NCBI GenBank assembly: GCA_003117195.1
Contig: BDSI01000057.1
Location: 496,001-560,000, forward strand
Length of the DNA: 64,000 nucleotides
Direction of reading: 5' to 3'
DNA from: Eudorina sp. 2006-703-Eu-15
Lineage: Eukaryota > Chlorophyta > Chlorophyceae > Chlamydomonadales > Volvocaceae
Below, one piece after another: positions 45,493-56,465 of this stretch. The notes below the pieces were generated by a model, which was given only the letters and a program-made list of their open reading frames with translations, was not told where the DNA came from and did no database searches. The position numbers were made by a program, and so were the translations under genes. Within the stretch, counting starts at the first letter, position 1. Each line of letters opens with the position of its first letter.

Positions 45493-48400
45493 TCACAGCA
45501 GCTTTCGCCGGGTGAACTTGACCCGGCACGCTTTCGGGCCGATCACCATCGACTCGTAGTCCGCCTCCGGCACCGGGTCCAGCAGCTCAAACTCGAAGTT
45601 TCGCAGCAGCACCGACCAGATCGACTTGATCTGCAAGTACGCAAAGTTCTGGCCGATGCAGGCGTGGCGACCCGCGCCGAAGCCGATGAAGGCGTACGGG
45701 CGGTTCTGCTCCTCGCGCGGCGGCGCGAACCGGTCCGGGTCGTACTTCTCCGGGTCCGTGAAGATTTGCGGCAGCATGTGGGAGAAGTTCGGCGAGGCTG
45801 CCACGACGTCGCCCTATTATACGGGGACGAGTAATACAGGGCAGGCCACCTCAGTATGAGAACGATCGCAACAAACACAGTGGTCAGGCATGCCACCGAA
45901 TACAGCCACATTGCATACGCAATAGAAAAGATCGTGAGTGTAACACGCTTGGGCAGGAGGAAGCGGTTCTGCCAGTCGTCTGGAGGGCAGGACATCAGGG
46001 CAGGAACCGCACCTTGGGGATGACGTACGACTTGCCGTCGCTGGTGGTCACCGAGAACGGCTTCTTGGCGTAGCGCATGACCAGCAGCAGCGGTGGGTGC
46101 ATGCGCAGCGCCTCCGTGATGTTGCGATGCAGCACCTCCATGTCCGACAGGGCCTCGAAGCTCAGCACGGCGCCGTGCTTGGCCACGATGGCCTTCTGCT
46201 CCTCCACCGCCGGCACCCAGGCCTTATCCTGCGAGGACGATACCAGGACGGCAACACCCGCCACCGATCAATACGATACCCTCAAAGCGCATGCAGCGCA
46301 GACGGACGCGCTTGCCGCAGCTGAGGTCTGCGTGAAGCAGGGGACCCAAATCGACAGCGGCTTTCATCAGCCGAAAAAAAGCACGACCGCTCACCTTGTT
46401 GGCGGCCATGAAGATGCCAGTCCACGCCGTGGTGATGGAGCTTGTGTGCTGGCCCGCGAACAGAACAGCGATCAGCAGCCCGGTGATCTCCTCCTCCGTC
46501 AGCGCGCGGCCGCCGCAGACGTTCTGATACCTGCGACCAGACGGATAAACAAGGCCCCCACAGCCAGACGCAGGGCGATGCACACGTCACATGCTGTGCT
46601 CCAAATTGCAGAGAAGGGATCGCACACGTGTGTGGAGGTACACAATAATGGTAATTTGCACCGCTCCACTGCGCTCCTGCCGGCTCAGGTGCCGAATGAC
46701 CCCAGCGCGAAACCCCCGGCCCCTTCCGGCTGCGCACCCACTTGGCATCGATGAACTGCTGCAGCACGTCCTCCTCGCGGTGGCCCGACTCGCGGCGGTT
46801 GCGGATGACCTTGCTGAAGATCTTTGACAGCTCCTTGCGGCAACTGGAAGTTGTGGCATGAGGCAAGGCGGGCAAACCATGAAACCAAGTGCCCATCGTG
46901 TCCAGCGCGTCCTCACGTCGCTGCCAGATCCTTGGTATTGTTTATAATCAAGACCCCAGCAGCAATCATGTGGCCTGCTCCGCGCACTGCGTCTCTACAT
47001 CTGTCCCACACACCCTCGGCTCCGCCGTTCCGAGGATGCATATGCTCGCGGGTGCGCTGCACAAACGCTTCTTGAGCATGGGTACACACGGTGAGCTCAG
47101 TCAGAGGCACCACCCACCTGTCGCGCTTCCAGTGCACAGGGATGGGCGCGTAAGGGAAGAAGACGGACAGGGGCACCATGCCCTCGTCCAGGCCGTGAAG
47201 CAGGTCCGCCACCTTCTCGAACAGGTGCTCGCGAACCTCGCGACCTGCGACCAGGAATTATGCGGTCGGCACGGATAGTTGCAATATTACGCACAAGCCC
47301 ATACGACGAATGTAGTTGCTGTGGTTATGCCACGCGGCTTTTAGTCCACGCGGCCAGTTCGTTCATGCTTCGTTCATCCGAAAACTTCGAAGTCCATCTT
47401 GAACCCCGCATGGAAGGGCTCGTCATGACGTGACGGACGGGCCTAGCAGCTTTCGTCACTGTCAGGTTCACATGTCAGCAGATGCGGATGCGTCGGCCCT
47501 GCTGTGCTTCAACTGAGACATCCCGGAAAGGAATGCGAATCCCGCGTCCTGGGTCATTCTGTTCGATTCAGCTCACCGAGCAGAGTCCTGGCAGCCGTCA
47601 GCGTCACAAGCTTGCTGAACTCGTCCTTGAAGTCAATGATTCCCTCATTGCCCCACTTCGCGAAATATTCCTGTGGTGTTCAGAACCCAGCAGGATGGGT
47701 GATGGCAATCACATCCTGGCGCGCTGGTAACCTGGTGTGTTGGCCGGTATGGCTGCGTGACCCCCCGCGGGTGATGGAGGATGGGTGCGCAGTCCTTGGT
47801 AGGGGTTGATGAGATGAGGCGCCTACGAGCTATCTGGGCCCGTTGGAACACACGGTCGGGACTCGGGTCCACCTTGCAACGCTTTAAAAAATCACATGGT
47901 TGCCCATGAACACAAGTACCCTACCCCGTTGCGAGGAGGCGTGTATGCCAATTTTAATGACTAGTTGGGGTCACGGCATTCACGGGCAACAGGACAATGT
48001 GTGCAGTACAGACTTGCAGTGATGCCAGTACAGAGTCAGGAACTGCGAACACCGCCAAGCGACGTACGTGGGCCTATCATCTCACAGGGCCGTGTACCAC
48101 GGTGCCGTAGGTCACACGAAGACCTAAAACCTAATAGCTCTATATCACCCGTTATCAGCGTGCGCCAGGGCCAATTGTGCTCGTCCTCCCCAGGCGACCA
48201 ACCTCACCTCGGCCTCCTTGTTGAACTGCGGCACGTACGCCTTGAGGCGGTTCTTCGTCAGAGCCTCCGTGAACATACGGAACTGCTCCGTTCGAACCTT
48301 TTGCTCAACATCGAACACTACGCCCTTTCCGAACGTCGGGACGTTGAAGTCGTACACCTGCGCCGGTACAAGCAAATGCGCGGGCTCTGTTCAAGAACAA

Positions 48401-48909
48401 AGGAGGAATATGGGCCGCGCCTAACCGTGAGCCAAGTGACTTATGCATGGCACTTATGCATGTCATATCGGGGCCAGTTGCGCCGTACCTCCGACTGGCT
48501 CATCTCGTCGTCTCCCGCCTTGAAAAAGTGAGGCGCCACATCGGGGCCAATCAGGAAAGTGACCCGCTTATGCGCGACGGGAACGGTGAAAACCTCGCCA
48601 AACTTGGCGTACCCACTTTCCAGCAGCTTCCATGGACCCTGCGACCGCCATCAGGAGGTGCAGGCCGCGGCGATCAGAAACCAGTGATACTAACAAACTC
48701 GCGCGGCAATAATATACCTTTGAAAACTTAATAAGACCTCCAATGAAAGGGAGGCCCTCATACACTGGAGGCCGCTTGCCGGGGAAACTGTTGAACAATA
48801 GGCGCCCGATGACAAGCGCGAGAAACAGAACGGCGCTGCCCGCCAGCAGAAGGTGTGTGATACTGATCTTTTCCAGTAACGTAGATAGTTCGGCCGATAG
48901 GTCGGCCAT
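45493..48909 (-). CDS. CYP51: sterol 14-alpha-demethylase, cytochrome P450 CYP51
   Basis: CYP51 removes the 14-alpha methyl of obtusifoliol-type sterols at the ER membrane, a core step in ergosterol-type sterol synthesis in green algae. Nine exons join in phase: 48909-48718, 48638-48489, 48357-48208, 47670-47577, 47244-47118, 46843-46742, 46530-46395, 46228-46013 and 45813-45493, giving 495 residues. It has an N-terminal membrane anchor (about 18-38, LLLAGSAVLFLALVIGRLLF) and the PPVYEGLPFIGG hinge. It also has the CYP51 signature in the I helix, LFAGQHTSSITTAWTG, the ExxR helix in ITEALRMHPP, the PDRF region, and the haem loop FGAGRHACIGQNFAYLQIK with the Cys ligand. No key residue is missing. 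Intron 3 contains repeat B copy 2, antisense. Head-to-head with the thiol dioxygenase gene. Confidence 0.96.
47723..47883 (+). repeat. dispersed repeat B, copy 2
   Basis: About 160 bp, highly similar to 10111-10270. It lies in CYP51 intron 3, opposite to the gene. Its terminal motif is CCTTGCAACG instead of CCTTGTAACG. Confidence 0.9.
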
Positions 48910-49431
48910 GGTGTGGTGAAGGTAAATCTCAAAGCGCGGGCGTTATGAACTGCAGGCGGTCGCTGCACTATGCACCAATCACTACACGGGTATCCTCGAG
49001 TTACTAGGACGCTTAAATGCAGCCCTATCTCAGCATTTGAAACTATTCGGTAGGCATACAGCCAAAGGTACCACGGAAAATGTTTGGTACGGAAAGGTAC
49101 GAGCCGGTCGCTAGCGGAAGAGCGCGCTCTGCCATCTAACCTGTCGATACCTCAAGGTAGTGAGAAGCGCGAATTCTGCTGCCAACTTATAACTGAAATC
49201 TAACCAACCGGGCAGTCGACGTCTCGGAGCTTTTGCATCTGGCTTATCTTCATCGTGCACACCTTGAACTGCTTGCCTAGCGACAAGCTGTCGTTTATTT
49301 CTATGGCTTGGTTCACCGGGATGCCATCATTAGCCACTTGACCGGACGCCCTTCCGGAATGACGAGCCCGCGACGCCGGAGCTGACGGAGAATCCTCACA
49401 AGTCAGCGGGCGGTACTCAGTTCCTGAACAC
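48910..49431. promoter_or_regulatory. shared upstream region of CYP51 and the thiol dioxygenase gene
   Basis: 522 bp between two divergent start codons (788 bp wider if the dioxygenase starts at 49555, by 123 bp). CYP51 needs oxygen and the dioxygenase is an oxygen sensor, so shared oxygen-linked control would be notable. No motif supports it directly. Confidence 0.35.
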
Positions 49432-52400
49432 ATGCTGCCACTCGGGCAGCCGCTCCCGGTCCGCCTGACGAACTCATTGTTGCGGCTGCGAAGCTGCTCG
49501 GGTGCGACCAACCTCTTGTGCAGCGGCGGAAGCTCTCCCCGGCAGCATGTTAGCATGCACTCCCAGGGGACTGTGGCTGGGAGCCAGTCCAGTACTCCAC
49601 CCGCGAGCGGCTCCCGGCTCCAGGACTTTTTTACAGCGGCCCGGCGAGCAGTGCTGCAAGGCACCGTCAACGAGTCGAACCCGGACACCGTGACGCAGCT
49701 CGCCACGCTCATGAGTAAGCGCTGCCATAACCGTGAGCCGATGCGGGGTTGGGGATCGGCTGCTGGGAACAGGAGACAGAAAATTTGCATGCGCACGGGG
49801 CCGTGCGATGCGTGCCGTACCGTGACGTGTGGTGGCCACCTTGCTGTCTGTGAACGGGAGCTGCGGGCTGAGAGGCCATCGTGGATGGTGCGGCGCCGGC
49901 CCGCGACGTGGTGTTGGCGGGGTGGTCGTGCCCGGGATGCCGCTGGGCTAACCTTCGTATGAGCCACATCAAGTACATGAGTCCAATTTCGTCACAATCA
50001 ATTGATGAGCTGTTGCTTGGGGCGAGGGGTATCATAAACAAGCGAGGCCAGGGGGCTTGGCACGCCAATGCACGGTGGGTGGTGGGTGGTGCCTGGCAGT
50101 ACTACATCCCCCTCCCGATGACGGCAACCCGATTGCTGCCTGGGAGAACTGGTTCAGGGACATCACGGGGGATGACTCGCGACGGACTGCCCTGTTAGGT
50201 AGGGCAATTAGGTAGGGCAATCAAGAGTGGTACCTCCGGAGGGGCGTTTCGGGGGGCGCCCCGCTGGTGACCGCACTGAGGGTTCGTGCCGCGCGGACCG
50301 TACCCTCCCGGACTGTTCCTTTTTAACCCCCTCCCGGATCAACCCTTCGCGCTTCGTGGGGCGCATTTCGTAACGGGTTGACACACGTCCCCAACGCTTC
50401 GCAAGCTGGACCCAGCCGACCCTTGCTCGTCGTGCACCCACCCTGCCCGCTGCACCGCACCCCCCGTAGACTCCATAAGCATGGAGGAGCTGGGCCTGGA
50501 TCCGGATATGGTGTCGGACCCCTTCCTTGGGGCGCTAAAGCTGCACCTGCGGGACAGGTCAGAGCAGGGAGGGAGGGAGGGGGGGAGGTGTAGGAACTTG
50601 GCAGACATATTCGTACCGCGCTGCTGCCAGATCAGGGGCAGAGCGAGAGAACACAGCGAAACGGTGGGGGAGGGAGGGACGGGGGAGAACGTCCAAGGTC
50701 ACGGCACGGAGGGGAGGGGTCCGTTCGCATCGCGATGACGCCGAGCGGAGGCAACTCCTGGACGCTCGTGGTCGTAGGCGCTTGGCGGGATAGGGTGCCC
50801 TTGTGAGCCACGAGGCCACGGGGTGCGGGTGCCGCCCCTGGGTGGGGTGCAGCGGGCGCCGGACGAGACATCCCCCTATCCGACATGTGTGTATCGGACG
50901 CATTGCGAACCCTGTAATGGCAAGTGGTGGTGTGTGGCTGCTGGGCATGACCCGTCCAGAGGGGTCGGTTCAGGGGCTGCCCCGGGGCTTGTGTGGGGTT
51001 ACCGGGCCCGGTCGTCCTCCCCGGACGCGGCGCAGCCAGCCCTGGAGCTGTGCCCCGCTGGACAATGTGTTTTGGAGACTGCCTGCCCTCCTGGGATACC
51101 CCTCTTGGCCCTCCGGGCTCGGACCTCTGCTCTGGCAGTCAGCACTGTTAAAACCCTATGTCCACCAATGTCCCATACCCCATTGCCCCTCCCGCTGCTG
51201 CGGCCTCCACCCCGCCGCAGCCGCATCAAGTACATGCGCATCTACGAGGACCCGCTCCTCACGTTCGGTCTGTTTTGCTTCCCCGCGGGGGCCTCAATCC
51301 CGCTCCATAATCACCCGGGTATGACCGTCTTCTCCAGGTAGGGGGAACATGGCGGGTTAGTCGGCCAACAAACACCAACAGGGGTGGGGCTGGGCAAGGT
51401 CAGTGGCCGGGACCTCGCTCACAATGCCGCGCGGCAGCGCGCACCGGGGGGGGGTGGGGGAAGGGGCTGTAGTGGGTCCGGTTCACGGGTTGAGGAGGTG
51501 AAGCAATGGGGGACGAATGGGTGAGGACGTAAAAGGTAAATGTGAGTGTATGGGAGGAGGGGCCTCGGCGCAGGACTGAGCACACTGAGGCGGGCATATC
51601 ACGGCTGGAGGCAGCCAGCAGTTGTGGGAGCCCCCGTCGTCCCAACGTCGCTGTCGCTACTCCCTCCACTCGGCACCCCCAGCTGGTCTGCCCTGCCAGC
51701 CGCATCACGCACACCTCCCTCCCTCCTCCTCCTGCTGGGGGTCAGCCCAGCTCACGTTGCTTTCCCGGTGTCCCTAAGTTCCCGTCCCCGCCATGTCTCC
51801 CCCGCCTCCCCCAACCCCCGCCACCCGCACCCGACCCACGCACCCTCCCCTCGCCTCAGACTGCTGTTCGGACGTCTGCGGGTGAGCGCATACGACTGGG
51901 TGGTGCAGCCGGCGGCACCCATCGAGTCCGGCTCGGCGCGCGCCCGGCTCGTATGCGACGCGGTCATTCAGCCCGCGAACCCGCCGCTGGTGCTGTTCCC
52001 GGCGTCAGGTGCGTCAGCGTCGCCGCTAGGTAGGCGGTGGTAAGGAGCAGGGAGGGAGGCGGGGAGGGAGGAAGGACGGGAGGGAGGGAGGGAGGGAGCA
52101 CGCGATGGCCCGGACTGCGGAAGTGGCAAACAAACCTGGGGATGGGTTCAGGGGTAGGGACTGTGCGGCCGACAGGGCGGTGTCAGGGGTTGCACGGGAG
52201 TCGGCGTTGTGGCGATGCGGGCTGCGGCGTTGCGTCCCCTTCCAGACGGTTGTCCGCGGCTTTGCCCCAAGGGGAACAGCAGTCGAGGGGACACCGATGG
52301 TCGTTGGGGCCCCCAGCAGCTGCCGTAGGGATCCCCAAGGCCCGCGGGGAGGCGACCCCGGGTGGGCCTTGGGGATCCCGACTCGGCCGGCTCCCGCACA

Positions 52401-53422
52401 GGGCCCCGCAGCTGGCGGGGTGCCGCTGGTCCCCAGGCTGACTGTGTGGCAGTCATCGTGCATCAGAGGAAAGGTTTCGGAGCCCACATCGGACTCAACC
52501 TGTCCTGAACCCCGTGGAGATCGCAACACGCCCCAGAGAAGTGGCAGTGGGCCGCGCGACGATAGGCTGTCTCTTCGCGAGGCTCGCGCCCTGCATCGCT
52601 CGTCATCCGTACTCCGTGGTTCTTATACCGCCCCCCTCGGCGAGCCGCCGCCGCCCTCCCAGTGAAGTCCGCTGTCGGCGACATTCTTCCCGTTGGTTGC
52701 CCCACTCCTGTGCTTCACCCGACCCTTGGCCCTGCCTCCCGCCGCCCGGTGCAGGCGGAAACCTGCACGAGTTCACGGCGGAAACGCCTTGTGCCGTACT
52801 GGACCTTCTCACGCCGCCGTACGAGCCCCCCGAGCGCAACTGCACCTACTACCGGGTCATGAAGCAGGCGACCGGCTGGCCCGTGGGTCCCCCCGGGGTC
52901 AGGAAGGCGGTGCCGCAGTCGACGGCGCGAGTGGGCGACGTGGTGGAGCTGGAGGTCGGTGTGTTTCAGTTCTGGGGCGGGGGTCTTGGGTCCGCAGCTC
53001 CAGACCCGATCAGTGCGTTCTGCGGAGGAGGGCCGTGGACCCGGACCCGCGGGTCGCGCTACGACAGCGGCGCGTGCAGTCCGGCTGCCCCGCTTTGTGC
53101 GCTGCGCGAGGAGCTTGCTGCGGTGCACCGCCTCGCCCTCGTACCGTGTGTGTGTGTTTCTTAGGCAGGCAGAACAGGAGTGCGTGACATGCGAGGGACC
53201 GAGTAGCGGTGTAGCGCCCATCCCGTGTGAGAGATCAGGGTCTGACCGACAGTATCGTCGCCACTGTCACGTTCGGCTATCCTAATCCGCATCTTCACTG
53301 CTTGCCCCGTTCCCTCCTCCCTCTTCTTTCCCCCCGTGACTGGGTTGCACTTCCAGGTCTTTGAGCCCCCGGACAGTTTCGAGGTGGTGTCGGGGTGCTA
53401 CCCGGGGGACCCCGTCTCTTGA
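49432..53422 (+). CDS. plant cysteine oxidase-type thiol dioxygenase (PCO/ADO family)
   Basis: PCO/ADO enzymes use non-haem iron and O2 to oxidise a thiol, in plants the N-terminal Cys of ERF-VII factors, making them oxygen sensors. Six exons join in phase: 49432-49714, 50470-50557, 51221-51337, 51860-52008, 52755-52954 and 53357-53422, giving 300 residues, or 259 if translation starts at the ATG at 49555. The N-terminal helix SRLQDFFTAARRAVLQ is followed by MEELGLDPDM. The cupin then has RIKYMRIYEDP, GLFCFPAGASIPLHNHPG with iron ligands His153 and His155, LLFGRLRVSAYDWV, and GGNLHEF with the third ligand His217. The motif CAVLDLLTPPYEPPERNCTY and the tail FEPPDSFEVVSGCYPGDP complete it. All three ligands are present. 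An insertion of about 33 residues lies between CTYY and VFEPP. Whether the substrate is a protein or a small thiol cannot be told. Confidence 0.92.
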
Positions 53423-56400
53423 TGTCGTCTGCCGGTCGGCAGCGGGCAGTCCGAGGGAGGGAGGGAGGGGGGAGCCGCACCGGTACTGGACGGCACCCAG
53501 TCGCTCCCCCGCCCGGGCTGCTGCGTTGTTGTCACTGCGTTGGTGGTCGCTGTTCAACTTGATAGAGCGGCGCGCAGCGCTGTCGTTCAGTCGCAACTGC
53601 GATCAGGGCGGGGTGGCCGCCGGGCTGTCAGTCCGCGGGATGGGGCGACACACGTGCCAGCGGGCACAGCTCCAGCTTGGCCACCCCGACGCGCGAAGGG
53701 GCGGCGCGTGGCGGGGAGGGGCGGTGCGCGGCGTGGCAGGTCGGGGCGGCGGCTCCAAAGATACCAAACGCGCGAGCTATGGCTCGTGCTGCAGCGGTTG
53801 TACTTGCGACGGCCTTACGAAGCAAATACCGGTACGCTGACGGGTCGGCGGTTTAGCTAGGGGTATTTAGGGTTAAAATGAGAATAGCCCATTCAGGCTG
53901 GTTGCGGGCCGGGGGCATAAGAAGATTGCTGGAGCGCGCGAGCCCCGCGGGCGCCAGCTACCCCCGCCTGCCCATTTATATATATTTCGATCAGAATTGT
54001 GCGTGTGGTGAGAACTGCCAAGACGATGCGATCAGAATGGCGCTTGTCGAGGAGGGGACGCGGTGGCTGCTTTTGGGGGGGAGGGAAGGCGCAGGTGAAT
54101 GCCATATCGAGCTTCTTGCATGAGACGTCTGTTTCAGGGAGTAGCGCCTTCTCCACATCGTCGATGCGGTCAGACCATCGAGGAAGGCATCGGTATCTGT
54201 GTGTATGTGTGTGGCATGTCGGTTTCTGGACCGGTGGGACACGCTGAGGGCGGTGTGGTGGGGCGGTGGACCTGGGTGGCGGTCGCAGGAGGTGGCCCCA
54301 GGCGGGTGTTGGCTTGCAGTCCTCGACAGTCAGTGCACTGCTTGAAAGACGCGCAGGTACTTGCCGGTATGTCGAAATTGTCGATCGCCGCGTCCGTCGG
54401 ATGATGACATATCTGTAGCTCGGTGTTGCAGCGGCAGCTTTGCCTCAGGTCCTTAGGACACATGTACGGCAGCTGTACGGCAATGTCGTGTATGTTGGGG
54501 TATGTAGGCGTAGGCGTATCGAATCACGCAGGGCCGCCGACCGCATTTCATTCAGGTGGGGTGAGGCCATCGGGAGGCCGCGGACTCCCTCGCTCATCAA
54601 CTGCAAGTCGATGCACCCTGCTCCAGGGTCCTGAGCTGCGCTTGGCGGACAGCATCCGTCTAAGGGGACTTTGACTTGGGGGCAGGGCTTGTGTGGCAGA
54701 ACCGCTTCTGCTGCGGAGGGCTGCGGTGATGTCGGCTCCATCTCGGGCCTGGCACTTGTGGCTCACCCGCGTGGCCGCGCTTGTACGCATACGCATCGCT
54801 CAGACGGACACGTGTTCATTGGACGATCCGTACCGTACGACAACGGTCTTGGACTTTTCAGCAGTCGGTTGACAGACGCATTCGCTCGTTCAATGCTCTG
54901 TCCATGTGTAAATAAAAATCCTGTGGTGCTGTCTACAACAATCCCTCGCTTTGCACCCATCATCTACACGCCAACTGACGCTTTATTTTCCTCACAGCTG
55001 CGGCGAGCTCATAGAGCCGAGTACGAATTGCCGTTGGTACAGGCTGGGCGCAAACACGCAACCCAGGGATCTACCGCGAGGAGTGGACCGCAGGACTAAT
55101 CATACGCAAAACGACCCAGAATCACTCCATGCGACATACGATACAGGAGCCCCGCAGCAGCCCACAGTCTAGGGGAGCCCCATTTTGCCTGGGCGGGGCT
55201 GCTGCCTCGCCCCGACGGACGAAACCCCCAGCGGAGCCGACCGGAAAGGAAGACACGGCATACGAGTCAACGCACCCCCCCTCGATGCAACCCGGCCAAA
55301 AGCGGCCCCATAGCCAAAGCCAGACAGCCACCTCAGCCCTCCGTAGACATCAGCCCGCGGGACCTCCCCACCCCGCGCAAGGCAGCAGCCAGGTAGGGCA
55401 TCCGCCCAACCCATCCAGGAACGAGACCACACCTCCGCCCACAGCAGTTTGCAGCGACCACTGGAGTCGGCCAAACCCTACCACCAGCCCCTCCATCCGG
55501 GTGACCGTGCTTCGTCGACAACCCTCGACCTTGACACGCAGCTGCGAGACCTCTCCCGATGACCCCTGACTGCCACTGGTGCAGAAGCCATCGGTGCGGA
55601 AGCCCCGCGGCCAGGCAGCCGTCTGGGCTTTTCGATTACGGTCCCCAGTGCCAGGTCAGCCCCATCCGCAACATCCGTCAACATCCCATCCTGCCAGCGT
55701 GCCAAGGGACTCCGCGCCCGCCCTCCATTGGGTCTGCCATCCCCGACACCACCTTGTGTGTAGGGAGCAGGCCCAAATTGATGGAACCCCGAAGAGCCGT
55801 GAGCCCCGGGGGATCCCAGGTGAAGCCCACCTGCACGACCGCCTGCAAACCTGGCAAGCAAGCGGGCAGTCGTTAATATCCGTGAAAATCGACTTCGTAG
55901 AATCAATTATTCATACAAGCTGTTTTGCAATGTCGTACATTGCCAGGTGTGACATCCGCGCGTAGTCCACGATTACTCAAGAACCGGACGTCTTCGTACT
56001 CGACGTTTGCAAAACAAACGGCATCCAGCCAAGCCAAACAGGGAAATATTCGATTCCTATGTATGGTATCAGGTCCACTCGACCGCTCCATCCCATCACA
56101 CTCTCTCTGGTATTTTAACGTACGGTACCGCCCCCAGCCTCCCACACCTCCAAACTCACACAGTTCCTGTGCCCCCCCCCCATCTCCGGCCACCCCCTGC
56201 CCGCCGGCTACCTCCCTTAGCGGCTAGCTACTAGATGGCCCGTCGATCAAACAGATCACGCAAAAGGAACATGCAATGGCGAAGCTTTGTGAGTCACAAT
56301 AGCGTATTAGTTTTGTCACCGTTACAAGGTGGACCCGTATCCCGACCGGGTGTTCCATCCAACGGGCCCAGATAGCTCGTAGGCGCCTCATCTCATCAAC

Positions 56401-56463
56401 CCCTACCAAGGACTGCGCACCCATCCTCCATCACCCGCGGGGGGAGGGGGGTCATGCCTGCCA
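53423..56463. other. 3-kb convergent intergenic region
   Basis: 3' flank of the dioxygenase gene (+) and of the methyltransferase-HNH gene (-). A TGTAA with a nearby AATAAAAA at about 54906-54920 is the first plausible plus-strand poly(A) site. GC-rich frames at 55.1-55.9 kb on both strands lack motifs. The right end is repeat B copy 3 (56319-56465). No gene is supported. Confidence 0.5.
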
Positions 56464-56465
56464 TC
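56319..56465 (-). repeat. dispersed repeat B, copy 3 (5'-truncated)
   Basis: About 145 bp matching 10111-10270 inverted, missing the first 20 or so bases. Its inner border coincides with the stop codon of the methyltransferase-HNH gene at 56466-56464, and on the gene's strand it carries TGTAA at 56326-56322, about 140 bp past the stop. The repeat thus appears to form the 3' UTR and poly(A) signal. Confidence 0.85.

Noticed and set aside
49200..49967. 255-codon minus-strand frame
   Set aside because: It is antisense to the first exon of the thiol dioxygenase gene, whose plus-strand reading fits the family and the exon phases.
55129..55906. GC-rich frames on both strands considered as a retrotransposon remnant
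   Set aside because: No reverse-transcriptase or endonuclease motif could be identified in any frame.
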